From NCBI GenBank assembly GCA_012861695.1, contig JAAOOA010000373.1, positions 324,878 to 388,877 on the forward strand: DNA of 64,000 bases. Reading direction: 5' to 3'. A program made the translations under genes and the position numbers. The stretch comes from Trematomus loennbergii. Its lineage: Eukaryota; Chordata; Actinopteri; Perciformes; Nototheniidae. Of the stretch, positions 10,130 through 20,926 are shown piece by piece (position 1 is the first letter of the stretch; every line of letters begins with the position of its first letter). The notes beneath the pieces are model-generated. The model had not been told where the DNA came from. It did no database searches and saw only the letters and a list, made by a program, of their open reading frames with translations.

Positions 10130-12700
10130 ATACTCTGATAGCGCCGGGTGTACATTCTCTGGATGTGCTGTGGTTGGTGGCAAACCACGCCAGAGCCCTC
10201 CACACACTGCATTTCACACAGGCTCTCATTATGTCGCCGTTTTAGGAGAAGTCTCGTAAACCGCGCGTTCACGCTCAACACCACTAAGGGATGAGCGGAG
10301 GTGTGTGCAGTGCTGTCCCCACGAGGCGTAATAATGGCCCCTTTGACCCATGAATGGAGGGGGCGTAGTCATCCGACTTGTGCCCTCCACTCGGACCCAG
10401 GAAATCAAGGGCTTCGTCCACGGAGTAAACCTCCTGGACTGCCCAATCATCCTCGACCGCAGCAGCAGCGAGAGCGTCCGCTCTCTGCTGTTTGAGGGCC
10501 AGAGGGAGATGGGTACATAGTGAGCATGACACCTGGGGGGCGTGGGCTCAGACAGAGGAGACAGAGGAAAAATGTGCTGCCTAATAACCAGAAGGTTTAA
10601 GGTAGACGAATTGAATAGTAAGCCCTGCTGTTTTATTAACTGATAAGTTAAAAAACCCAGCCGGCTTAAGCAGCGAGCCATGCTGCCAAGTAACCAATAG
10701 GCTATTGGCAGCCGGCTTAACCGGGGAGCCTTGCTGCATATTACTTCCCTCTGTCCATCGAACACACGCGCCGTCCACTCAGCGTGCGAACCTGCTCTGG
10801 ATGTGCTGTGGTTGTCATGGTGACGAGCCACGCCAGAGTCCTCCAGACGCTGCATTTCACACAGGCTCTCATTTATGTCGCGTTTAGGAGAAAGCTCGTA
10901 AACCGGACCTTGAGGTGCGTTCACGCTCAACACCCCTAAGGGATGAGCGGAGGTGTGTGCAGTGCTGTCCACACTGTAATAATGGCACTCGTGGGCTCAT
11001 TACGACCGTGTGTAGGAGGTAGGTCTGGGACAGAGGAGAAAAACCGAGCTGCCTAAAAACCAATAGGTTTTAAAGACAGCCAATTTATGCAGCGAGCCAT
11101 GCTGCCTATAACCGACAGGTTAGGGGCAGCCGGCTTACCCGGTGGGCCTTGCTGCATATTATCCATCTGTCCATCGAACACACGCGTCGCCCTCTGAGTA
11201 ATACTCTGAGAGCGCGCGACATGCTCTGGAATGTGCTGTGGTTGTCATGGTGACGAGCCACGTCAGAGCCCTCGCCGCCGTTGCCCGTGAAGCAACCCAA
11301 GAGGGGCCCGGACCGAAAAAGCTGCGAGGGGGCCTCCACACGCTGCATCTCACACCGGCTCTCACCCTGTCTCTGTTTAGGAGTTTTAAGGCTCGTAAAC
11401 TGGACATTGAGGCGCGTTCCCGCTCAACCCTGCTGAGGAATGAGCGGAGGTGTGTGCAGTGCTATTCACACAGTGCGTAATAACAGCCCTGGGCTCATTA
11501 CGACCGTGTGTAGTAGGCACATCTGGGACAGAGGAAAAAACCGTGCTGCCTGCTAACCGACAGGTTAGGAGCATCAGGTTTAAACGTCAAGCCCTGCTGT
11601 CTAATAACGCCTGGTTAAATACAGCTGGCTTGTGCCGCGAGCCCTGCTGCCTGCTAACTGACAGGTTACAGCCGGCTCAAACGGCGAGCCCCGCTGTCTG
11701 TTAACCGACAGGTTAACCACAGCTGCTTATGCACCTCCACACGTTGTATTGCACAGCGGCTCTCATCATGTCGCCGTTTAAGAGAAGGCTCGTAAACCGG
11801 ACATTGAGGCGCGTTCACGCTCAAACCCGCTTGAGGAATGAGCGGAGGTGTGTGGAGGCATATCTGTGACATAGGAAACAAGCCCGTGCTGTCTAATCAA
11901 CCGACAGGTTTTAAAGACAGCCGGTTTGTGCCGCGAGCCCTGCTGCCTAATAACCGATAGGCTATGAGGCAGCCGCTTATACAGCTTTTTATGTCATCCG
12001 GAGGAGAGCTCTCCTGAACCGGGGGAACGGGGAGATCTCATTAGGCGGCTGCCTTTCCGATGATCTCCGGGAGTTCCTGGAGAATACCGCCTATACGGCA
12101 GAGCCGAGATGGCGGATGGGACCCGTGACCCGATGTCAGCCCGGCAGCCGAACCCATAGGCTTGGCTGCCGGGCTGACACCGGGCCCCGCCCTGTCTCCC
12201 CATCCGGAGGAGAGGGAGGATGAGGCCAGGGGAACCTCATGGTGATCCGTGAATGGAGGGGAAGGAGTCGCCTGACTGCTGCCCGCCATTCGGATCCAAT
12301 AAATCAAGGGCTTGATCCACAGAGTAAGACTCCTGGACTAGTCAATCATCCTCGGCCGCAGCAGCGAGAGCGTCCGCTCTCCGCTGTCTGTGGGCCAGAG
12401 GGAGACGGACACAATGAGTGCACGACACCTGGGGAGTGAGAGCCGCGTTTGCGTGCTCCCATCCCCGGCAGGACTTACCTGTATCGTCTGTGTAAAGCCA
12501 CTTCCTCCGGTCGTAACTCATATGTCGGGCTGACACCGAGCCCCCGCCCTGTCTCCCCCGTCCGGAGGAGAGGGAGGATGAGGCCGGGGGAACCCCATGG
12601 TGATCCGTGAATGGAGGGGAAGGAGTCAAGGGCTCGGTCCACGGAGTAAGACTCCTGGACTAGCTAATCATCCTTGGCCGCAGCAGCGAGAGCGTCCTCT
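10130..12700 (-). pseudogene. DIRS gag-like region, expanded by imperfect repeats
   Basis: This is the 5' coding part of the DIRS element. It contains several imperfect copies of a GC-rich unit marked by GCGTTCACGCTCAA (near 10268, 10917, 11412, 11810; spacing about 650, 495 and 400 bp). It also contains a repeated AACCGACAGGTTA motif and two copies of a segment at 12170-12300 and 12520-12630. Short minus-strand frames share an RRADALAAAA motif (near 10490 and 12370). No zinc knuckle or other recognisable Gag domain survives. The assignment rests on position. Confidence 0.6.
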
Positions 12701-12764
12701 CTCCGCTGTCTGTGGACCAGAGGGCCAGAGGGCCAGTGCTTCTGCAACGGAGTGCCGAAGAAAA

Positions 12765-12930
12765 ATGGGAGCAGATTTTCGGGCCTACTTCCTATTTATA
12801 CGGAAGTGAGGCCGTAGGTGGGGCCCACGTCATAGGTGGGCGTGGATTAAGTCTGTCAGTACTGCACACGTGCAGTGGGATTACCCAATAGCGATAGCCT
12901 TAGAGGGCGAAGCCTTATACGAAATAGAAC
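12765..12930. repeat. DIRS inverted terminal repeat, 5' (right) copy
   Basis: Reverse complement of the left terminal repeat. It ends with the GAAATAGAAC string at 12921-12930, where similarity to the internal complementary region stops. The distal few bases seen in the internal junction (GGGGTTACGT side) are absent here, so the extreme end may be lost. Confidence 0.9.
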
Positions 12931-13600
12931 ATGCATTTTAGCCATGCCTCATTTCGCTCTATGTGCTGTTTGCTGTCTACGGGGCTGATTTTGTGAGACC
13001 ACGCCCCCCTGCAGGAGAGGGGAGCCGTGCTCTGATCAAGTCAAGAGGGGGAGAAAAAAAGATCTCCGTCCTCCGTATTCATTTGTTTTAAAGCTCAATA
13101 AATAACAAACAAGACCTTTGACCGGCACTTTTCTAATTTTGTCCGGAAGATTTAAACTTTAACGGACATCTTGACCGGCGAAAGAAACTGAAACTGAAAC
13201 TCTGCCGCACGGTCCCCTCGTTCCTTGGAAGAGGCGGAGAGGTGGGTGTTTGTCATCTGCTGGTGGACTAACTGGAGAGAATTACAGTGCTTGCCTCGAC
13301 GGGGAGGGATTGCATTGAATTAAAGCAGCGGGAGCAAACGCTTGCCTCGGGGAGGGAGAAAGAAATCCACAGCGGAGAATAAACAGAAGGGTAACCACGG
13401 TAACTATGGACGGGAAGTCTTCGCTGTTGTGGCGCACTACAGTGCCACTTAGAGGCCTGGCATATGTACTACAGCGTCTCCAGCGCTTTCGAGCGGCAAT
13501 GGCCGGCCGTGGCCCAACCCCACATTCCCTTGATAGGTGGAGAGTTGGCCCAATAGCCGTAGCGCCACCGTCCTGACGTCAGGACAGTGTTCTAATCTGG
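12931..13600. repeat. Dispersed repeat remnant related to parts of element F
   Basis: The GCATATGTACTACAGC block near 13457-13475 and its neighbours match 54180-54220 in the same orientation and 55580-55620 in the opposite orientation. The TTTGTTTTAAAGCTCAATAA block near 13083 matches 55718-55740 in the opposite orientation. The family was not identified. No coding sequence is seen. Confidence 0.5.
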
Positions 13601-15019
13601 ATCAGTTTTGATCAGATCCGTTGCAGCCCCTTTTTTAGAGATTTGGGTATGGAGGAAAATAGAGAGGGTTGTGTTTTCTGACACTTGGTGAGTTCCCTGG
13701 AACACCGGGGACACATATTCATGTATAAAAGACGTACAAAAGTGCATTTTGCATGATAGGTCCCCTTTAAATAAATCAATATCTAAGGTTAGCAAACAGA
13801 TACTGCCTTTATCTAGAGAGCCAATGACACCCATGAAGAATTGCAAATCTTTTCATCTGCTGTATTAATAAAATTGCCATGTGTTTTCAAATTGAAAATA
13901 AGACACCAGAACATTATACAAAATATATATATATTTTAAAAGGGACCCGTAAGGCTTAATCAATGTTATATATAGATCTTTATATAATATCAATATTATA
14001 ATAAACTTCAACCAAAGTCAATTTCAGGAGTGGTGTTTGACACAGTTCACGTTCAATTTCAACTATTCAGCCTTTTTAAATTTACTTTAATTTAGAAAAG
14101 GTTTTTCTGAGAAAAATGTACTAACAAATTGAAAAATACAATTTAATAGGACAATATGTTTTGCATTTGTACTATTTTGTAGTCAATTTGGACAAATATC
14201 TGTCGAACTAAAAATATCCTATGATTGCATATGGTGTGAATATGTATACCCTGCTCACTCCGTATTATTTTAGGTACAATTTATATTTTAAATGTAATAA
14301 AAAGCCAACTCAATAGTGTGTTAAAAATAGACTTTAGGATATTGTAAAACAAAAAACTGCTATATAATGTATTCTTAACCCTCCTTTATCTTCACATTTG
14401 CTTTACACCCTCTATCCTTGGTGGTGATTTTGACCCCAGGAGTTTAAAGCTCAAGAAAATGATCATATTCAAAATTGTTACCAAAATGTACGTTTCAAGT
14501 ACTTTATGTTTCTTAGTTGACTATCTAAATATCCATTTAAATAAAACACTACTAGCCATTTTCATTACATTAGCAGCACTAAACGTACCCTGTTTTTCAC
14601 GTGGGGAGCGGGACCAAGATAACTTTCCATTTTTGGAAAGTAATGTTTCTGCTTGTGTTTGACAGACAACAGGAGCATCTGCATGGGGTATTCAGGGTGG
14701 ACAATTTGACAGAGGATTTCTCTGAAAGTACAAAATAAAAGTATTTTATAGTCTTGCGCTAGTAGTCTAACTACTGAGTCCAAAATAATCAGTCTTCGAA
14801 CTTAAAAGTATTTGTATTACTCATCACATATAGCAGCAAGACAGGCATTGTTGTACCATGGAGGGGACTTTGACAGGAGAGTATCAAGAAGTACACAGTA
14901 AAAGTATTTCATAGTATTTGGGATAGTTGTAACTACAACTGATTCCAACTTCAGTCTTATGAAAAACGTATGGCCAAAAATAATGTTATCGCTCATCAAA
15001 GATAGCAGAAGCTTGTCAT
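13601..15019. other. AT-rich non-coding DNA
   Basis: No gene supported. The part from about 14565 onward shows blockwise similarity to 4600-5040. Confidence 0.45.
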
Positions 15020-15262
15020 GTTTGCACTGTGTAAAGGCAAAGAGTTAGAACCTTTATTTTGAAGAGTACATCGCAAGCATAGGGCAAACTAGCCAATCAG
15101 AAGCAAGGAGGCACTGGAGACACACCCACCTATGGAAACGAAACATTGAGTGGTATACTTGTTTTAACAGTAAGAACAGAAAAACGAAAAAAACGACCCA
15201 TTTCTGTTGTTTATTTTGTTTAAATTAAAACTAAAAAACAAACGGTTAAAACGTACCTTCGT
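15020..15262. repeat. Dispersed repeat, copy 2 (paired with 5361-5655)
   Basis: Same orientation as copy 1 and nearly identical through GCATAGGGCAAACTAGCC, AGCAAGGAGGCACTGGAG and AACATTGAGTGGTATAC. It lacks a segment of about 45-50 bp present in copy 1. Confidence 0.7.
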
Positions 15263-16390
15263 CCACTAGGTCTTGTCAAAACCTTTATTCCATATTCAAT
15301 ATCCATTACTAAATAAAATAGCAATTCTACTCCACTACAATTCAGAGGTTAACCTGGTATTTTTACTCCACTACATTTATTTTAGTTACTTTGCAGATTC
15401 TGATAATGATGTGAAATATAAACAACCCTTAAATCAGGCTTTAGTTACACCTGAGTAAAATGCAGGGAAGGTGATTGTCAAGTGCCAACAATCAGGAGAG
15501 ATATTTGATAGTTGCTGCTTGAGAAGACTAAACATTTATCTGCAGATTCCTATAAAGTATATTCATTACTCGTTATTCTCTACTAATAGTTAAAGACTGT
15601 ATATAATGGCTATTTTGCACATCCCTTTCAAGATTTCAAGATTTTCTAAGGTTCATTGACATATCATATACACAACTAATTCAATAACGTGCTTTAACCA
15701 CTAGGCGGTGCACACAAGGTACACACAGCCATAATAACTTTGTATTATTAGTGTAGGACACTTATGTATATAACATCTGAAGATGTGTAGTTTTATTCAT
15801 GTTTTCACATAATTGTACAGGATATTGCTATATTATTTCACATGTTTTACTTCTAATATCTGATTTGTAAAACATCACAGACAGAAAGGTATATCCGTCA
15901 TTTAACAGTAAGCTATTGAAATTCTGAATTCATAGATGTGTCTCCCATCACCCAAATCCCCTGACTATTCTCTCAACTCAGTATTTACATTCTTATATTC
16001 AAAGAAAATCAGTAATATCTTTAAAAACGACAAGTTCTTTTATATCAGCTGTGCACCGTTATGGTGTAAATATAACCTATCTACCAATTGGATCAAATAT
16101 AAAAGTCAGCCGAATTAGTATTGATACTGCAAGGAGACGTATTGTGTGAAAAGAAATCTAAGAGTTGTTTAATTGCTGATATATTTATGATCCAAGTCAC
16201 TTTGACAATAAAAACCGACCAATAGCGCGGTAGACCATTTACTTGGCACTTCCGGGTATTTCTCCACTGGTTGGGCCATGTTAACAATACCGTGTAACTG
16301 TCACGTATGAAGGGACGAAACCGGGACATATTCACGTCTCCCAGCAGTAGATCGTCACATGTTCACGTCTTGCAGTGATACCGGGTTGGA
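15263..16390. other. AT-rich non-coding DNA, nothing recognised
   Basis: No coding frame with recognisable motifs. A 5' LTR matching 58911-59309 was looked for here as the start of element A and was not found. Confidence 0.45.
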
Positions 16391-16862
16391 TCAGCCGGGA
16401 GAGAGCCGCGGACTCCCGTCTTCTCCCTCCCTCCTCCCCGCTCTGTGGACTCTGTGGACTCTGTGGACTCTTTGAACAGCGCTCGTGCCCGAGCGCGAAA
16501 GGTGTGTCTATTGTGACGAGGGACTAGAGTGTGTTTTATTTAATTTTTTCTCTCTCTCCCTCAGTCCATTTTATTTTCTTATGCTTGTGGGGCTATGGTG
16601 GCCTGAGAGTGCATTTAGGGGTTACTTTTGGCATGGAAAAAAGGGTACATTTCTGAAAACGTGTATGTAGAGTGTTATATTCTGTGTAGAATTAGCTCTT
16701 TTTATATATTTTTTGTATTCATCTTGTGGTGATATTTGATGTCTATATCTGTTTTATATCTGTACTGAGAGTGATGACCTGATTTTTTTTTCATTGGTTT
16801 TTTTTTACAAGTTTTCTGGGCATATTGTGATATTAGAGGGTGGTACATTTGATCTTTGAGCT
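16391..16862 (+). other. Leader of Gypsy element A, with a short tandem repeat
   Basis: GC-rich start, then three copies of CTCTGTGGA at 16440-16468, then a T-rich run to the gag start codon. It precedes gag without any recognisable LTR, so the 5' LTR of A has been lost or has diverged past recognition. The left boundary is approximate. Confidence 0.4.
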
Positions 16863-18350
16863 ATGGCTGGTCATGGGCATGACTTTACTTTTGGGGTGTT
16901 GAGGGGTCAGCAGGCTGCTTCTCTTAGTTTTGGTAGGGGTAGGTCTATGTTACCCAATATTCTCAACTACACAGTTGATCAGTCGGTTATTGACCCACGT
17001 TTGGCCCCCGCTGCCAGTTCCACACCATTCATCCCACCAGGCCCTAAGCCTACACTAGTCATCTCTGTTGATACATTTGGGGAGTTGATTATAGACTTGG
17101 CTAGACAGATTGGGGATAACATCTCAGCCAGCCTTAGCGCTATTCACCAACCCAGTGTCATCCAGCCTAATTCTGCTACGAGTCAGTCATCCAGTCATAA
17201 TGGTTTGTCACATTTGAAGGTTGTTGTGCAGTCTGAATCAAAGGCTCCACCTTACTTCAGGGAGTGACACATTCTCAGTTCATGAATGGGAGGACATGAT
17301 GAAATGTTACATGAATAGGATTAAATGTGACACTCATGAGGAAATGTTCGACCTGATAATGTCAAGGCTAACAGGCAGAGCTAGGGATGTGGTGAAAGTG
17401 TCGCTCCACAGCCGCCCCGAACTGGATGTCACTGCCCTGCCTGCAGCAGTGTTCGACATATTAAAAGGTAACTTTAGCGAGCTCTCGTACTCCAATTTGC
17501 CAATGAAAGATTTCTATAGTACCATTCCCCATGCAAATGAAAGTGCCATGGATTACTGGATTCGCCTAAACAAATCCATTGATGCTGCTGACGAGTGCCT
17601 GAGGAGACGGGGTAGGTCTGTTGAGGACCCCAGTGCTGAAGTGGTCATGATGTTCATTAATCACTGTCCCGATCCCATTCTTGCCATGTCATTCCAGCTG
17701 AAGGCACCTGAGCAGTGGACTGCATCCGAGGTCCAGGGGCGTTTGGATAATTACACAATAAATGTGAGGAGGACAGCATCTAGGTCCCGACAAACAGAGT
17801 GTTTGTCAGCTTGCAGTCAGAGCCCTGTGGCTGATTCTTTCCGTCCTTCATGTCCTGGCGGTGCACAGGCTGCCTTCGGGATATGCCAGTTGAATCCCCA
17901 TCAGACCTCTCTGCCTGCCCCTGTGGGGGTCTGCAATCAGCCTTGTCAGGACAATGTGCTAGTGAGTCAACATGCATCTAATGCACTGCCTTCACCCCTA
18001 GCTGCTGTTTCTAACTCAGCCCCTGCCACCATTGACTCATCAACCAAGGAGCCTGGTGGTGCTCTGCTTCCTTCGAGAGCAGCCAACGGCCAGGTTACCA
18101 TCAGGCAGTTTCCCGTCAGCCTGAAAACAGTCAACCACGCAATCGGCAAGCTGGCCGACCCTATCACCAGCAGGGTTCAGTTCCCACTACATGCAGAGTT
18201 TGTAGTTCAGACACCCATTCAACCCATGCGCATTGCAGACTTTACCGATTGTGCCTCAACTGCTTTGGCCCTGGTCACATGAGGCTTGAGTGCCCGCAAG
18301 CCTCCCGCTCCCCAACCACGCCTGCCCCTTCACCCTCCAATGCTGATTTA
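16863..18350 (+). pseudogene. Ty3/Gypsy element A gag, frameshifted
   Basis: The first frame starts at 16863 (MAGHGHDFTFGVL) and runs 134 codons to a stop at 17267. The capsid domain continues in another frame from about 17262 (GSDTFSVHEWEDMMKCYMNR, then LTGRARDVVKV and HANESAMDYWIRLNKSID), which is typical of Ty3/Gypsy capsids. A cysteine/histidine-rich nucleocapsid block in a third frame at about 18190-18300 includes CLNCFGPGHMRLEC, a CCHC zinc knuckle. Gag would form the particle and package RNA. Two frameshifts break it, and element B is inserted 25-30 bp after it. Confidence 0.82.
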
Positions 18351-18378
18351 AACTAGCCAGCCCATGTAATGAGAGGGG

Positions 18379-18681
18379 TGTCATGGCCTGGCTCTTGGCC
18401 ATAACAAAAAGCGTGGGAAAGGACAAGAACATATATGAAAAATATATTTATTAACAAAAGTTTAACGTAAACCAAGAAAAACTAACACAAAGGAAAAAGC
18501 AAAAAGGCTAAGCGACGTGGCTGCTCCGCAGTCAGGTCCTCTGCGGGAGAGAGAGATCAAGAGTCTGCTCAGGTCTTTAACTCCTCTGGTGCCAGCAGAC
18601 AGGTGTCCTCAATCAGCGCTGACACAAAAGAGGGAGAACATTAAAGGGCCATGCACACACACCACAGGAGACAGTAAAGCA
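18379..18681 (-). repeat. 3' LTR of element B
   Basis: 303 bp. On the minus strand it starts TGCTTTACTG and ends GCCATGACA (TG...CA ends). It matches 50155-50442 apart from point differences and a short insertion near 18474 (AAGAAAAACTAAC). No polypurine tract precedes it; a CNBP-like coding segment abuts it directly. Confidence 0.9.
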
Positions 18682-18912
18682 GTTGTAGCACACATCCTCA
18701 GTTTGGTCACAGTCCCTGGCCATATGTCCTTGGTCTCCACACCGATAACAGAACATTTCCTTGCCACGTCCTCGACCCCTGCTGCCGCTGCCGCCACGAC
18801 CACCATCAACGCCGCCGCCGCCGCCACCGCCGCCACGACCACCATCAAAGCCGCCGCCACCACCATCAAAGCCGCCGTCACCACGACCACTTTGACCAGT
18901 GGAGCAATGCTT
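18682..18912 (-). pseudogene. CNBP-like host segment captured in element B
   Basis: Minus-strand translation in the frame that runs on from the element's 3' coding region gives KHCSTGQSGRG, then about 45 residues of Gly-rich GGFDGG/GGRGG repeats. It then reads GSRGRGRGKE, and finally a CCHC knuckle FCYRCGDQGHMARDCDQTED followed by VCYNC. The arrangement Cys/His end, Arg-Gly-rich box, first long knuckle, then CYNC of the next knuckle is that of CNBP (cellular nucleic-acid-binding protein, normally seven knuckles), not of retroviral nucleocapsids. The segment stops exactly at the LTR border; the last Cys codon is the first three bases of the LTR. I infer capture of a CNBP transcript piece. The Gly-rich box is longer than I would expect in CNBP and is built of trinucleotide-like repeats. 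Confidence 0.72.
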
Positions 18913-19337
18913 GGCCTTCTGGTTTCTAAACAGCATAGTTTTGGCCATAGCATGTGTGATCACGCAGGAGGACGTGACCCCTGGCACCACTGTAGAGCTC
19001 TCCTCAAACCCAGACTCAATCAGACCACCAGTCACTAAAGGCGCAGGGGGAACATCAGTCCAGATTCTGCCACCTGCCAAACCGTTGCCCAGAATAAAAT
19101 GTATCCCTCGATTGGCAAAGCTGGACGTACACCAACAGCTACTTCACCTTTAACAAGGTCACAGTCAATATACACCTTATGAACAGGAATAGGAAAAACT
19201 TTTAATCCCATCCCCCAACTCAGAACTGTGTCACCAGTGTCACTTTCATCAGACAACGGCAAAACAGAGTCAACAATATAGGAGTCAAAAGCCCCTGTGT
19301 CCCGCAAGATTTTTATTGGAACTCTGACATCACTACT
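18913..19337 (-). pseudogene. Element B protease-region fragment
   Basis: Minus strand, two overlapping frames. The upstream one has VPIKILRDTGAFDSYIVD: an aspartic-protease-like active-site block with DTGA, followed by a beta-rich stretch (VHKVYIDCDLVKGEVAVGV) typical of Gypsy retropepsins. The downstream frame reads GGRIWTDVPPAPLVTGG and MAKTMLF, a linker that in related elements follows the protease. It then joins the CNBP-like segment. C is inserted at 19333-19337 just upstream of the protease. Confidence 0.75.
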
Positions 19338-20926
19338 GTTAGAAATTAAAATCAATGTTTAATAGCATAATTAGTCTAAAATATATCGTCAGTTTTAACC
19401 TGTTCCACTCTGAGCCTGTTTTTCAGGTCTCAGGCTCGAAAATGACATTCCCAGAACAAATGACCATATCTTCCCTTCTAAAAGGGTTAAATTAATAATC
19501 TTTGTTCTCAAAGTAATGATAAACCTGTGAGTTGGATGTAGAAGTGTCAGAATCAATAAAATGTTTTTTATTTTAAAGAAAATTCAGATTTTACATAGTA
19601 AAAAACTGTAAATTATAGTGTCCGTCCAAAGATTATTTTTACAGATAGTGAAAACTATCCTTGGATGATGGGTTAGTAGACTAAAAGCTTTAGGAATACA
19701 AAGTACAACATATAATAAGTACCCTGTATCAAGATTGATGCAAAACAAGTGACATTTGACCTTTTTAGAGAGGTTTAGCCAAAACCACCCCACCTTCGCT
19801 TCGCGTGTAGAAATCGAAAGCATATTGGATTAATGTCTCCTTCTGGAATTTATAAACTAAAAAGCAGTTGTATTGCTTATGGATTATCAGAAATAATTTC
19901 AAAGAAGGCACAGACACATAGGATGAACCTATGGATTAACTGCAGCATCGTTTTTTTATCGTTTTAATGCCATTGAAGACCACTTTTGACCAAGGTAAGC
20001 CATGTTAGCGTTTTTAGCTACTTAGCTCCACATGTTATGATGTACGCTTTCGTTTATAGCGTCGCGAATGTTTATCACTGAGTGTTGAGGAGGGCACCGT
20101 TAGATTCAGTGTCTCCAGGACACCAAAAAAGAGTGGTTGGTTGTGCATCTAGGATAAGTAATAAGGGAGTTCTGAGTGAGTTTAAGTGCCGCTTTACGTT
20201 CCATGTTTTCGCCCGTGGCTAATTCAGAGGCTGAGTGCTAGCATTGTGGGGTTTTTTTGAAAAAAAAAATTAAAAAGATCAGTTAGCTGAGTTTCTTCCC
20301 GTTACATGGATATAACACATTCATAGTTGTATTCAATATTAAGATTCCTTAGACGTTGTTTCCTGCAAATAACGCGTTTATCCACCCGGTACCGGGCGGA
20401 AGGTGCATAACAGGTTAAAAGCTGTTTTAATGTGAAAAAACCCGGAAGTTCTCATAAAATCTCAATGCCAAGCTTTTATTCTGAAAATCCTTCATATCCG
20501 TATGTAGCATCTCGCTAACAATGCTTTAAACTAACGATTACAGCTGTTTATAAGGTATTTAAATAGAAAGTCATGAAAGAGATAAGGAGGAGAAAAGGCT
20601 TAAGGAAGTAGACAGAGAATACAGAATGTCGAAGTCCTCTGTTTTACGCGATGTCGAACATCGAAGACCGAGGAGGGCGTACCCCCTATCTGCACAGCGG
20701 GAGGAAACGAGAAGAAGAAAAAGGAGATCGGAGAGGAGAAGACGAGACTTGTTTTTGTTGGAGCTCCACGAGAGACAATCACCGGCTTTGTCTTTTCCCT
20801 GCCCTCTCCTTGTTGTATCATCGTGCCATTTAATTAAACTCACCAATTTGAACCTTTTCGGAGACTCCATTAGTCTCTTCATTCTAAGCTCCTATCCTGG
20901 ACGCGAGAACATTGAATACTTCTAAT
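19338..20926 (+). repeat. 5' LTR of retrovirus C, split by a TTAA element
   Basis: Starts TGTTAGAAATTAAAATC and ends GAATACTTCTAAT. After removing the 1016-bp insertion and one TTAA it is about 569 bp and matches 47574-48145 with few differences. The right part (20620-20800) is purine-rich and open in several frames by chance. Confidence 0.9.
19395..20418. mobile_element. piggyBac-like element (19399-20414) with TTAA duplication
   Basis: TTAA at 19395-19398 and 20415-20418 flanks a 1016-bp segment that begins CCTGTT and ends AACAGG. The uninterrupted site is visible in the 3' LTR of C near 47634-47640, which has a single TTAA. TTAA-specific insertion is characteristic of piggyBac, with Kolobok as an alternative. 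No transposase is encoded; the only notable frame (19584-19823, minus) has no recognised motif. It is therefore non-autonomous. Confidence 0.85.

Larger units (their letters stand above)
7371..12930 (-). mobile_element. DIRS1-type tyrosine-recombinase retrotransposon, degenerate
   Basis: A 5.56-kb element read on the minus strand (5' end at 12930). It has about 170-bp inverted terminal repeats, an internal complementary region next to its 3' terminal repeat, and broken reading frames in the order gag-like, reverse transcriptase, RNase H, tyrosine recombinase. This is the DIRS1 architecture: replication through a circular intermediate and integration by a tyrosine recombinase, with no target duplication. 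All frames are interrupted, so it is a dead copy with well-preserved termini. Confidence 0.92.

Noticed and set aside
15263..16390. 5' LTR of Gypsy element A
   Set aside because: Compared with 58911-59309 by eye, including its TGTAACAGATG start and CCGGTTACA end; no match was found.
18613..18960. Ala/Val- or Thr-rich frames opposite the Gly-rich region at 18.6-18.95 kb
   Set aside because: They are other-phase readings of the GCC/GCCG-type repeat; only the frame with the CCHC knuckle makes sense.
20571..20925. Arg/Glu-rich frames in both LTRs of retrovirus C as a conserved small gene
   Set aside because: They are repeated only because the LTRs are repeated, are open on both strands, and differ in frame between the two copies (20626 versus 47846).
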